A DNA stretch of 64,000 nucleotides from Chloroflexi bacterium CFX4 (GTDB lineage: Bacteria > Chloroflexota > Anaerolineae > Aggregatilineales > UBA2796). The notes under the pieces are model-generated. The model worked only from the letters and a program-made list of their open reading frames with translations. It had not been told where the DNA came from and ran no database searches. The stretch covers positions 124,001-188,000 of the forward strand of contig QWHC01000007.1 of the NCBI GenBank assembly GCA_021404685.1. The letters are read 5' to 3'. Shown one piece after another: positions 1-8,300 of this stretch (positions are counted from its first letter, which is position 1; each line of letters opens with the position of its first letter). Made by a program: the position numbers and the translations under genes.

Positions 1-32
1 TTTGGGTGCTAACGCGGCTGAGGCGTGAAGGA

Positions 33-66
33 GCGCCCGATCTTCTGCTGTATGAAGATCGGGCGC
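33..66 (-). terminator. Stem-loop downstream of the cytochrome gene
   Basis: A 13-bp perfect inverted repeat (GCGCCCGATCTTC and its complement) with an 8-nt loop lies just after the stop of the minus-strand cytochrome gene. There is no clear U tract on the minus strand, so it is either a weak intrinsic terminator or a 3' stabilising hairpin. Confidence 0.5.
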
Positions 67-77
67 TGTGAAAAGCG

Positions 78-743
78 CTATTGGGCGCGCAGCGTCAGCA
101 TATATGCTACCAGATCGTTGATTTGGTCAGGCGTCAACTCGTCGGCGTAGGTCTGGTGCATTAGGCTCATGCCGCCTACGGCATAGATTTTATCGCCCTC
201 ATTTGGCACAAGGTACTTGTTCGGCAGGATGATCGAGTTCCGCAGATAGGCAGCGGCGCTCAGTTCGTTCGGATCACGGCGGGCAGCGCGATCGGCAATG
301 CCGTGCATCACCGGACCGACCAAATCATTCACCTCGACAATCTCTACATAGTGGCAAGAGGCGCAGGTTGGCACTTCGGGCTTGCTCGGAATGCCATTGG
401 CAAACAGCAGCGCACCACGTTCGGGATCAGGCTGAGGCGTGGCGCTTGGCGTTGGTGTTTCGGTGGGCGGTACGGGCGTGCCAGTTGGCGGAATGAGCGT
501 GATCGTCGGCGTGGCGGAAGGGCGGGTGCGGGTCGGCGGGCGGGTCGGCTCAACCGCGACGGCTGTAGGGGCAGCAGGTGCGGTTGCCTCAGCGCGGCTA
601 TCGGCAGTTGGCAGAACAGGCACGCGGCTAGGCAGCTCAAGGGTGGGTGGGAATTCAGGTGCAGGCGTGGCAGGTGTGCCGCAAGCGGCGAGGACTGCCA
701 TCAGCAGAGCAGCCAACAGAATTGGCGCGTGCTTGATGATCAT
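78..743 (-). CDS. Lipoprotein c-type cytochrome
   Basis: A one-haem cytochrome c that probably carries electrons at the outer face of the membrane. The first 20 residues form a hydrophobic signal ending in a lipobox (LAAC), so the protein should be lipid-anchored. A low-complexity Pro/Thr/Ala linker of about 75 residues follows. The haem domain has CASCH at residues 127-131 and a Met-containing stretch (GGMSLM) near the C-terminus that could supply the axial ligand. I chose the ATG at 743: an AAAGG sits 10 nt upstream, whereas the upstream TTG would overlap it. No redox partner gene is adjacent, so the electron donor and acceptor are unknown. The family call is firm and the role is inference. 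Confidence 0.85.
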   Translation of the reverse strand: MIIKHAPILLAALLMAVLAACGTPATPAPEFPPTLELPSRVPVLPTADSRAEATAPAAPTAVAVEPTRPPTRTRPSATPTITLIPPTGTPVPPTETPTPSATPQPDPERGALLFANGIPSKPEVPTCASCHYVEIVEVNDLVGPVMHGIADRAARRDPNELSAAAYLRNSIILPNKYLVPNEGDKIYAVGGMSLMHQTYADELTPDQINDLVAYMLTLRAQ

Positions 744-888
744 GCGCTTCAAACCTTTCTGAAAATTGGGCGGTCAGGCAGTCAACTTGTGCAATTTACG
801 CAGATTATGCCCCTTTGTGCGTATTTTCGCAAATGCACGGATTGCCCAACTGTACTGCATTAAACCCAGCCTGTGGTTGGCATTGCGC

Positions 889-2646
889 TCAACCTTCGGT
901 GCGCGCAATGCGAAAGCCGACAAACTCCAGCCCGTGTGCCGGGTTAACCTCATCGCGCTTGGCAGCCCGCAGGTTGCCTTCATCAATGTTCATCCACGAG
1001 CCACCACGCCGCACACGCCCCATTGAACTGTTGTAGATGTTCTCATCGCCTGTGTGATAATCGGTTAGGCACAGCTCCCAGACGTTGCCACACATATCCA
1101 CCACGCCAAATGGACTTTTGCCCACTTCGGCATAGTGAGTCACCGGCGTGGTGCGATCACTTTTATAGTTGCAGCGCGTTGCCTCAAACGAGTCGCCCCA
1201 CGCATAGATGAAGTTCGGTATGCCTTGCGCGGCACGCTGCCATTGGCGTTCAGTGGGCAGCATGATTGCCTCGCCCGTTATTTCCGTCAGCCATAGGCAG
1301 AAGGCAACCGCCTCATACCACGAGACGCCTACAACAGGGTGCTGTGCTTTGTTCCAGCGCTCGGATTGCCAAAAGCGCGGCTGCACCCAGCCTTTTTCTT
1401 GGCGCACACGCCAGCCCTCAGGTGTCCACCATTCCTGCCTAGCGTAGCCTTTGGCACGGATAAATTTCTCGAATTGGGCGTTGGTGATGGGATATTTGGC
1501 AATCTTGAAGGTGAAGACCTCTTGTAGGGTGTTGCGCGACAGATAGCCGCCTTGCTCTAGGCGCACCCTGCCCGCCGTAATATCTACCCACTCAAAAGGC
1601 AGGTCTGTGCTGAGGATATCGGCTGTGGTAGGGCGCGGCTTGGGCAGCACTGTGATATGGGTAGAACTGTCCGATTTATCAGTGGGCGGGCGCTCAGCAT
1701 GTCTGGGATTGGCAGCGCCTTGTATAAATGGGTTGCGTGCTTCGGTTTTATCACGCTGCGCCTGCAAGGTTGCCAAATGTTCAAGCAAGGGCAGTGCCGC
1801 CTGATAGTTGCCGCTTTGGCAGAGCGCAATCAGGCGATCATGCAGCACGGATTCTTCTTGCGTAAGCTGTGGCACGTACAGGGGCGGTTGGTAGGGATCG
1901 GGTGGATTCTGGACGGCAATTGGGATAAACGCCACTAACTTATCAAGGGCTTCCTCGTAAAAGCGCGGATAGAACTCGATGCCCTGCCTGCCGCCAATGA
2001 CACGAATATCAGCGGGAAGTTGATCGGGCGGCGGTGGGTAGCGCCCTTCGTGCGCCAGCAGCACAATCGGCTTGCCCAAGCGGAGTGCTTCGCCAATTTC
2101 GCGGCGCATCCAATCCTCAGGGTCGTGAATGCGTTCATTGAAGGTATGTTCGGAGACAACCAACAGCACGCAATCGCTGTCGCGCAGATTGCGTAGGATG
2201 CTCTCTTCAAAATTGGAAGAATCGATGCTGGAAAAATCAATGAAAATATCGGCACTAATCTTATTACGCATATCCGCCACAAGGCGGTGCGTGAAATCCC
2301 AGCTTTTGCGGCGATAGCTGATGAACAGTTTATACTTAGGTTTGGGCGGCGCCAAGTCTGGGCGCAGTTTTTCCACATAGGGTTGAAGGTGATCGGCGAG
2401 ATCGCCGCCTTCGCGCTCTTGAATTGCCTGCAACAACGACATCAAGTCGGCGCGGCTGCTTCGGTAGAAATCGGTGATAAGCGTCTCGGTGTAGATCATT
2501 GCGGGCAAATCAAGCGACACGCTGTAAGGCTTCTCATTATCGCCCCAAAATGTCCAAGTCAAGATATTTTTACGCCGTTCACGATCAGAAAAAAGCGGTG
2601 TGAGTAAGGTGATTAGGTTTTTCACTTCATGACGCGAATAGGGCAT
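889..2646 (-). CDS. TIR domain protein with C-terminal FGE/sulfatase-modifying-factor domain
   Basis: A 585-residue three-part protein. Residues 1-95 are helical and resemble the small effector-associated adaptor domains of bacterial conflict proteins (weak call). Residues about 100-240 are a TIR domain beginning KLFISYRRKSWDFTH, with the WMRREI segment that carries the conserved NADase Glu. Residues about 350-585 are an FGE/SUMF1-type domain (PVVGVSWYEA, LPTERQW, CGNVWE, RRGGSW, GFRIAR). TIR domains of this kind commonly cleave NAD+ or act as signalling adaptors; the FGE fold often serves as a ligand-binding or variable module in such fusions. The start at 2646 (MPYSRHEV) is preferred because upstream in-frame codons run into the divergent trpS. 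A defence or signalling role is inference. Confidence 0.85.
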   Translation of the reverse strand: MPYSRHEVKNLITLLTPLFSDRERRKNILTWTFWGDNEKPYSVSLDLPAMIYTETLITDFYRSSRADLMSLLQAIQEREGGDLADHLQPYVEKLRPDLAPPKPKYKLFISYRRKSWDFTHRLVADMRNKISADIFIDFSSIDSSNFEESILRNLRDSDCVLLVVSEHTFNERIHDPEDWMRREIGEALRLGKPIVLLAHEGRYPPPPDQLPADIRVIGGRQGIEFYPRFYEEALDKLVAFIPIAVQNPPDPYQPPLYVPQLTQEESVLHDRLIALCQSGNYQAALPLLEHLATLQAQRDKTEARNPFIQGAANPRHAERPPTDKSDSSTHITVLPKPRPTTADILSTDLPFEWVDITAGRVRLEQGGYLSRNTLQEVFTFKIAKYPITNAQFEKFIRAKGYARQEWWTPEGWRVRQEKGWVQPRFWQSERWNKAQHPVVGVSWYEAVAFCLWLTEITGEAIMLPTERQWQRAAQGIPNFIYAWGDSFEATRCNYKSDRTTPVTHYAEVGKSPFGVVDMCGNVWELCLTDYHTGDENIYNSSMGRVRRGGSWMNIDEGNLRAAKRDEVNPAHGLEFVGFRIARTEG

Positions 2647-2775
2647 AGTGTTTTGCCTTAGGAATGCGTGCTGTACGGTTGGTTGGCGCTTGAAAACGCT
2701 ACTAACAGAAATCCAACCTTTTGAAAAGCGTACAGCGAAACGCATCAGAAGGCAAGTCTCGACTTTGGCATGGGA

Positions 2776-2804
2776 TTGCCTCAGGTAGGCTCTAAGGCTA
2801 TAAT
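2776..2804 (+). promoter_or_regulatory. Sigma-70-type promoter of trpS
   Basis: TTGCCT and a perfect TATAAT are separated by 17 nt, about 57 nt upstream of the trpS start. This is the best consensus promoter in the divergent TIR-FGE/trpS spacer. Confidence 0.6.
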
Positions 2805-2861
2805 CGCACTCATTGTGTAAGCGTTCGATGATGACTTTACGCTTGTTTTTTAGGGAGCCAT

Positions 2862-3893
2862 ATGCCCGAATCAACACCAGTGCGCCCACCGCGCATTTTA
2901 TCTGGCATTCAGCCGTCCGGTCAGTTGACGATTGGCAACTATCTCGGCGCGCTAAAGCAGTGGGTGCAACTCCAGACCGATTATGACTGCTACTACTGCA
3001 TTGTGGATATGCATGCCATCACCGTGCCGCAAGACCCAGCCGATCTGCGCGAAGGCACGCGCCGCAACGCTGCCCTGTACCTTGCCTGCGGCATTCAGCT
3101 TGAACATGCCACTGTCTTTGTGCAATCACACGTGACGGCACACGCCGAACTGGGCTGGATTCTGGGCTGCTACACGCCGATGGGCTGGCTGAACCGTATG
3201 ACACAATTTAAGGATAAGGCAGCCAAGCAGCAGGCAGAATCGGTTAGCGCGGGCTTGTTCACCTATCCCGCCCTGATGGCTGCCGATATTCTGCTCTATC
3301 AGGCTGATTTGGTGCCGGTGGGCGATGATCAGCGCCAGCACCTTGAGCTAACCCGCGATTTGGCGCAGCGCTTCAACAGTCAGTATGGCGAAACGTTCAC
3401 CATCCCCGACGCCTTCATTCCAAAAGCAGGTGCGCGCATCATGGGCTTGGATGATCCGCTGGCGAAGATGAGCAAGAGCGATCCAAGCGAATATCACGCC
3501 GTTTATATGCTGGATGAGCCTGATCGAATCAAGAAAAAGATTATGCGCGCCGTGACAGACTCAGGCAGCGGCATTCACTTCAGCGATGATCCACAAAAGG
3601 CGGGCGTGAACAACCTGCTAACCATTTATCAGGCGTTCACTGATGAGACAACAGAGGCGATTGAGGCGCGCTTTGCTGGCAAAGGCTACGGTGATCTGAA
3701 AAAGGCAGTGGTGGAGGCAACCGTCGAAGGGCTACGCCCCATTCAGGCGCGTTACCGTGAGCTGACGGCTGAAGGTGGGCATATTGATGCTGTGCTGGCG
3801 CAAGGTGCGGCAAAGGCGCGCCTCGTTGCCAACGCCACACTCCACGCGGTGCAGGATCGGGTTGGCTTCCTTGCGGCGGCGGATCGCGCATAA
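2862..3893 (+). CDS. trpS: Tryptophanyl-tRNA synthetase
   Basis: Class I aminoacyl-tRNA synthetase that charges tRNA-Trp with tryptophan in the cytoplasm. The 343 residues match the usual bacterial TrpS length of about 330-350. The HIGH-like signature lies in PSGQLTIGNYLGAL near residue 20 and the KMSKS signature in LAKMSKSDPS near residue 203. GDDQRQHLELTRDLA, typical of TrpS, is also present. An AGGGAG ribosome-binding site precedes the ATG. It heads a likely operon: the next gene starts 2 nt after its stop. Confidence 0.97.
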   Translation: MPESTPVRPPRILSGIQPSGQLTIGNYLGALKQWVQLQTDYDCYYCIVDMHAITVPQDPADLREGTRRNAALYLACGIQLEHATVFVQSHVTAHAELGWILGCYTPMGWLNRMTQFKDKAAKQQAESVSAGLFTYPALMAADILLYQADLVPVGDDQRQHLELTRDLAQRFNSQYGETFTIPDAFIPKAGARIMGLDDPLAKMSKSDPSEYHAVYMLDEPDRIKKKIMRAVTDSGSGIHFSDDPQKAGVNNLLTIYQAFTDETTEAIEARFAGKGYGDLKKAVVEATVEGLRPIQARYRELTAEGGHIDAVLAQGAAKARLVANATLHAVQDRVGFLAAADRA

Positions 3894-3895
3894 CG

Positions 3896-4648
3896 ATGTC
3901 TGATGCTGAGCGTGCGGCGGACGCCGCCCAAAGTGAGCCTTATACGCCGCCGCCGCTGCTCGGCTGCCTTTACTGCCATACTGAGGGCAGCACCAGCCTG
4001 AGCGCGCCGCGTAAATTCTTGGGCATTGGCGGCGATCTGCCAACACTGACGTGCAGCCATTGCCACACCATCGCGCTCTTTGAGGCAGGCACACCCGAAG
4101 CGCCGCACGAATGGCGCATCCGCTACAAAAAGCTGAGCCGTGCGCCACGCTACTACTACATGACCGTCCAGTTCGGCACGCGCTGGCACACTGCCGAACA
4201 AGCCATGCAGATCAGCCGTAATGGGTACGCACAGCGCTGGCGCGTTCGCCAAGCACACAGCGGCGACCTGACCTTTTTGCAACCAACACGCTTTTCGCCG
4301 CCGCCACCCTTGATGAGCTATGATGAGTTGGTCTACCTGACGTTGAGCGGCGTCACGCTTAAGCAAAGCAGCGGCGGATCGCTCTCTGCCACTGACGAGA
4401 CGATCCTTGACGCCGGCACTTTTTACCTCACCGATCAAAAGGTGCATTTGCTAGGGCATCGGCGCGATTGGTCGCACAAGCTGAGCGATATTCAGTCGGT
4501 GGATTACAACGAGCGCCATTGGCGCATCTATGTCGGTGCCAACCAACAGCACTATCAGGGTCAAAATTATCCCGATCAGCTTGACGCGCAGTTGTTTGCC
4601 GCCATTGTGCAAGCGCTGCTGCCCAAGAAAGAAGACGAGGAAGGCTAA
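3896..4648 (+). CDS. Zinc-ribbon protein of unknown function
   Basis: A 250-residue soluble protein. Near residues 23-60 two Cys pairs (CLYC and CSHC, the latter followed by H) look like a treble-clef or zinc-ribbon metal site. The rest is mixed alpha/beta. The C-terminal half (residues about 150-245) has the feel of a beta-rich PH-like domain, but I cannot name a family. It begins 2 nt after trpS and ends 4 nt before the phosphodiesterase gene, so it is probably translationally coupled to both. There is no signal peptide. The function is unknown. Confidence 0.75.
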   Translation: MSDAERAADAAQSEPYTPPPLLGCLYCHTEGSTSLSAPRKFLGIGGDLPTLTCSHCHTIALFEAGTPEAPHEWRIRYKKLSRAPRYYYMTVQFGTRWHTAEQAMQISRNGYAQRWRVRQAHSGDLTFLQPTRFSPPPPLMSYDELVYLTLSGVTLKQSSGGSLSATDETILDAGTFYLTDQKVHLLGHRRDWSHKLSDIQSVDYNERHWRIYVGANQQHYQGQNYPDQLDAQLFAAIVQALLPKKEDEEG

Positions 4649-4652
4649 CACG

Positions 4653-5396
4653 ATGCGTCTCGCTATGCTCTCGGATATTCACGGCAACCTGCACGCCCTG
4701 GAGGCGGTACTTGCCGACCTACGTGCTTATGCCGCGCCTGACCGCACATGGGTGCTTGGTGATCTATGTTTAATTGGCGCACACCCTGCCGAATGTTTGC
4801 AGCGCGTGCGCGAACTGCCACAGGTGCAGGTGATCAGCGGCAACACAGATCGGCGCTTGGTGACAGGGCAGCGCAGCCATTATCGCCCAAAGGATGCTGA
4901 AGAATGGGCGAAATTTGCAGGTTGGCTCACACAGCGCGATGCCTGCCACAACTGGACGATCAGCCAGCTTAGCTACACCGACTATGAATACCTTGCCGCT
5001 TTGCCGCCTGAAATTGAGCTGCATGTGCCAAACTATGGTTGGCTGCTTGGCTATCATGGCGCGCCCGGCAACGATGAGGCGAACCTGCTGCCTGATACGC
5101 CCGCTGATGAAGTGCTGGATTACTTCCTAGACCGTGAAGGACGCTTTGGCGTTGGTGGACACACCCATATCCCAATGGATCGGGATTTAGGCACGTGGCG
5201 CGTGGTGAACCTTGGCAGCGTTGGCTTGCCTAAAGATGATCCACGCGCAGCCTATGCCATCGCCACCTTTGAAAATGGCGGTGTGCAGGTCGAGATTCGG
5301 CGCGTTGCCTACGATGTGGAGGCTGCCCTCACCGCCCTAGCGCAATCAGGTAACACAGCCTGGCAATGGGCAGCCGAAAACTTCAAGCACGCCTAA
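4653..5396 (+). CDS. YfcE/MJ0936-type metallophosphoesterase
   Basis: A calcineurin-like phosphoesterase of 247 residues, expected to use two metal ions to hydrolyse phosphodiesters or phosphomonoesters. The metal-binding motifs appear in order: SDIHGN (residues 7-12), LGDLC, SGNTDRR, GYHG and GGHTHIPM. The GNTD variant in place of GNHD is usual in this subfamily. The ATG at 4653 is chosen because it places the first metal motif at the N-terminus, as in the family, and lies 4 nt after the preceding stop. The substrate is not predictable. Its stop overlaps the convergent kinase-WD40 gene by 4 nt. Confidence 0.9.
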   Translation: MRLAMLSDIHGNLHALEAVLADLRAYAAPDRTWVLGDLCLIGAHPAECLQRVRELPQVQVISGNTDRRLVTGQRSHYRPKDAEEWAKFAGWLTQRDACHNWTISQLSYTDYEYLAALPPEIELHVPNYGWLLGYHGAPGNDEANLLPDTPADEVLDYFLDREGRFGVGGHTHIPMDRDLGTWRVVNLGSVGLPKDDPRAAYAIATFENGGVQVEIRRVAYDVEAALTALAQSGNTAWQWAAENFKHA

Positions 5397-8300
5397 AGCA
5401 GGTTGCGCTTACGCCCGCTGCCTGAAGGTTGCCCTTCCAAACGGACAAGGTAGACAGCCCCTTTGTTATCGCCAATGGCGAAATCTATACCGTTGGGCGC
5501 CACTGCCGCGCATGTGATCGGGCTGGCAACGCGGAAAATTGCCATAACCTGCTGTGTGCGCGCCGCGTAGATACGCAACCAACGATCCGCATCGGCGCTG
5601 AAGATCAGGCTGCCATCCCGCGTGTAGCCGCAGGCAGTGATCGGTGCGCTGCCGCTGCGCGCAAAGGTTGCCATCGCGCCGCTGCGCCGATCAAACAGGC
5701 TGAGCGATCCGTCCGCAGTGCCAAGCAGCACGAGGCTGCCTTCGGGCTGAAAAGCAACCGCAGTGTAAGTGATTAGCGGATCGGCAAAGGTGTGGATCAG
5801 CTCACCTTTTGCCAGCGACCATAAAGACGCGCTGCGATCTTTGCAGAGCGTGAGCAGTAACTCGTCGGTTGGGCTGAACAGGCAAGCCGTTACGGCGTCA
5901 CGGTGACCTTTCAAACTCAGGACGAGTTGCCCGCTCTCAGCGTCAAACAGCCGTACTGTTCGGTCTGCGCCGCCAGAGGCAACCAGCCAGTTTGGGCGTG
6001 GCATAGTACCAATCTTCAACGGCTTCAAGCTGAAGGCACATGCCAGCACAGAGTCCAGATGCCCGCCAAACTGCCGCAGCAGCGCGCCGCGATCAACATC
6101 CCATGCGCGCAATGTACGGTCGCTGCTGGCTGTGAGCGCCATACGTCCATCGGCGCGCACCGCAAGCGCATAAATGCCGCCTACATGCCCACGCATGGTC
6201 TGGACGCGCTCACCTGTATCTGCGTGCCAAACGCGCACCTCACGGTCTTGCGAAGCGCTGATCAAACGTGCAGAGTCGGGCGTGAAAGCGATGCCCTGCA
6301 CTGTTGCACCGTGTGCCTCCACAGGGATGCGGTCTGCCTCCGGCAGAGTCCAAAGGCGCAGCGCACCCTCGCGCCCGCCAGAGAGCAATCTGCCAAGCGG
6401 ATCGAAGGCGCAGGCGCTCACCGCTGCCCGATGCCCTGTGAAGTGCGCCAACAACCGCCCATTTTCCACTTCCCACACCCGTACCGTCCGATCTTCGCTG
6501 GCAGCGGCGATCAACAAGCGCCCTGCCAGAAAGGTGAGCGTGATCGCTGTAATCGCGCCTGTGCCGCCCGCCAGAGTTCGCAGTAGCGCACCGTTGCGCG
6601 CATCCCACAGGCAAACTTGCCCATCAGCGCCCCCGCTTGCCACTAACGGATGCCGATCCTCCAAGCCTACACACGCCGTCACCGCGCCGCGATGCCCTTC
6701 AAGCGTATGCAGCAACACATTGCCCGCCGCGTCCCACAGGCGCAAGCTGCCTTCTGCATCACCTGAGATCGCCACGCGCTTGCCGCCTGCACCAACGGCA
6801 AAGGCGCAGCACGTTACAGCGGCAGGATGTTCATAGAAAGCGGCGCGCAACTGCCCATTGCTCGTGTCCCACAGGCGCAGCAGCCGATCTTCACAAGCAG
6901 TTAGAGCAAGGGTGCTATCGGCACTCAGCGCGCAGCCCAACACCGCCCGCCTATGGTCTGTCCAGAGATGCAGGCGCATGTCACGCCCTAAATCCCAGAG
7001 GTGCGCTGTGCCATCGGCAGCCGCGCTCAGCGCATAGCCCCCATCGCTGCTCAAGGCGCAATCGGTCAGGGCTGCTGTGCCAGCATTGTTGCTGTGTGCC
7101 AGCCATTCACGGCGCAGCACGCCATCTTGCCACAAACGTAAGAACCCATCGGCACAGGCAGCCAGCCAGCACACGCTTGAGGTTGCCCCAGAATCCACAG
7201 CAAGCCGACTGACGGCGCTGCCCTCAGCCTGGCTGGCGGCAAGGGCAAGTGGCGCTGAGCCTTGCCAGATCGCCAATGATTCATTAGGCGGTGCGCTGAA
7301 TGGTGACCACACAACGCGCAGCCATGTGCCGCGCCAAGCCGCGGCGGCAGCGCGCAGCGACTCGGCAAGGGCAGGCACATTCTGCAAGCGGTTATAGAGC
7401 TGCCCAAACAGCGCGCTGGAATCACCGCCGATGCTCGGAATAGCAGCCCGCACTGCCTGCGCGATGCTCTCTAAGGCGGCGGCAGGCGCCAAATGCCCGT
7501 CGTCAAGCAAGGCAAGGCGCACCTCAATCAGATCATCCAAAATATCCGCCACCGAGACGCGCTTCAAACGTGCCGTTAAGAAGCTGAGGTCGGTCAGCAG
7601 GTCAAATGCGGCAAGGCTTCCTTCAGCGCGCAGCACATGCGCGAGCAAATGCTGCCAGGCATAAAGTTCCATCGCCTCAGGGTCATCGCGCCGCAATGCC
7701 TGATCAAGGCGTGCGTGGGCAACACGGATGCCATCGGCGGCGTTCTCCAACAGCCAATAGCGTAAGGCGCTGTGCGTTAGCTGCCAATCCGTCCTGCTGC
7801 TTGTCTCTTCCAGCAGTGGGCGCAAACGCGCTAGGTGTTTGGGCAAAGCGGCTGGCTCAAGGGTCAGCGCGCTTGCCAGCAAACGGCTAGGAAGCGGCGC
7901 GCGGGCAGCCGCCAGCACATGCAACACCTCAAGATCGTCTGGGCTAAGACGCGCCACCAAATAGGCAAAGAGTGCCTCTAGGCTTTCAGGCAAGCTGCCC
8001 AGTTCAGCAAGGCTAATGTGCTGGTGTGCCAAGCAGGCAGTGACCACATTCAGATAAAGCGGGTTGCCCTGTGCCTTCTCAATCAGCGCGGCAAGGTCAA
8101 CCTCACCACCGCTGAGGTTCGGCATCAATGCAGCGAAATGCGTGCTGAGCGTGGCATACAGCGCATTGCGATCTTCGTCGTTATCCGCGTGCAGGGCAAG
8201 GCGTTGAGCATTGCGGAAAAGCGGCTCTAGCGTAGGATGCGGCGCGGCTGCCACCACAAGGCGCAGCACATCGGGAAAGTTCTGGAGCGTGGCGCGCACC

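Noticed and set aside
303-863. Open frame of 186 codons on the plus strand opposite the cytochrome gene
   Set aside because: It is the complement of the Pro/Thr-rich linker and yields Arg/Gly/Cys-rich low-complexity protein, typical of a shadow.
2647-2889. N-terminal extension of the TIR-FGE protein by 81 residues
   Set aside because: It overlaps the divergent trpS start and promoter, and its basic low-complexity sequence has no domain character. The start at 2646 is more economical.
5393-7300. WD40 coding region as a DNA tandem repeat or CRISPR-like array
   Set aside because: The repeats are protein-level and diverged; no regular identical DNA units or spacers are present.
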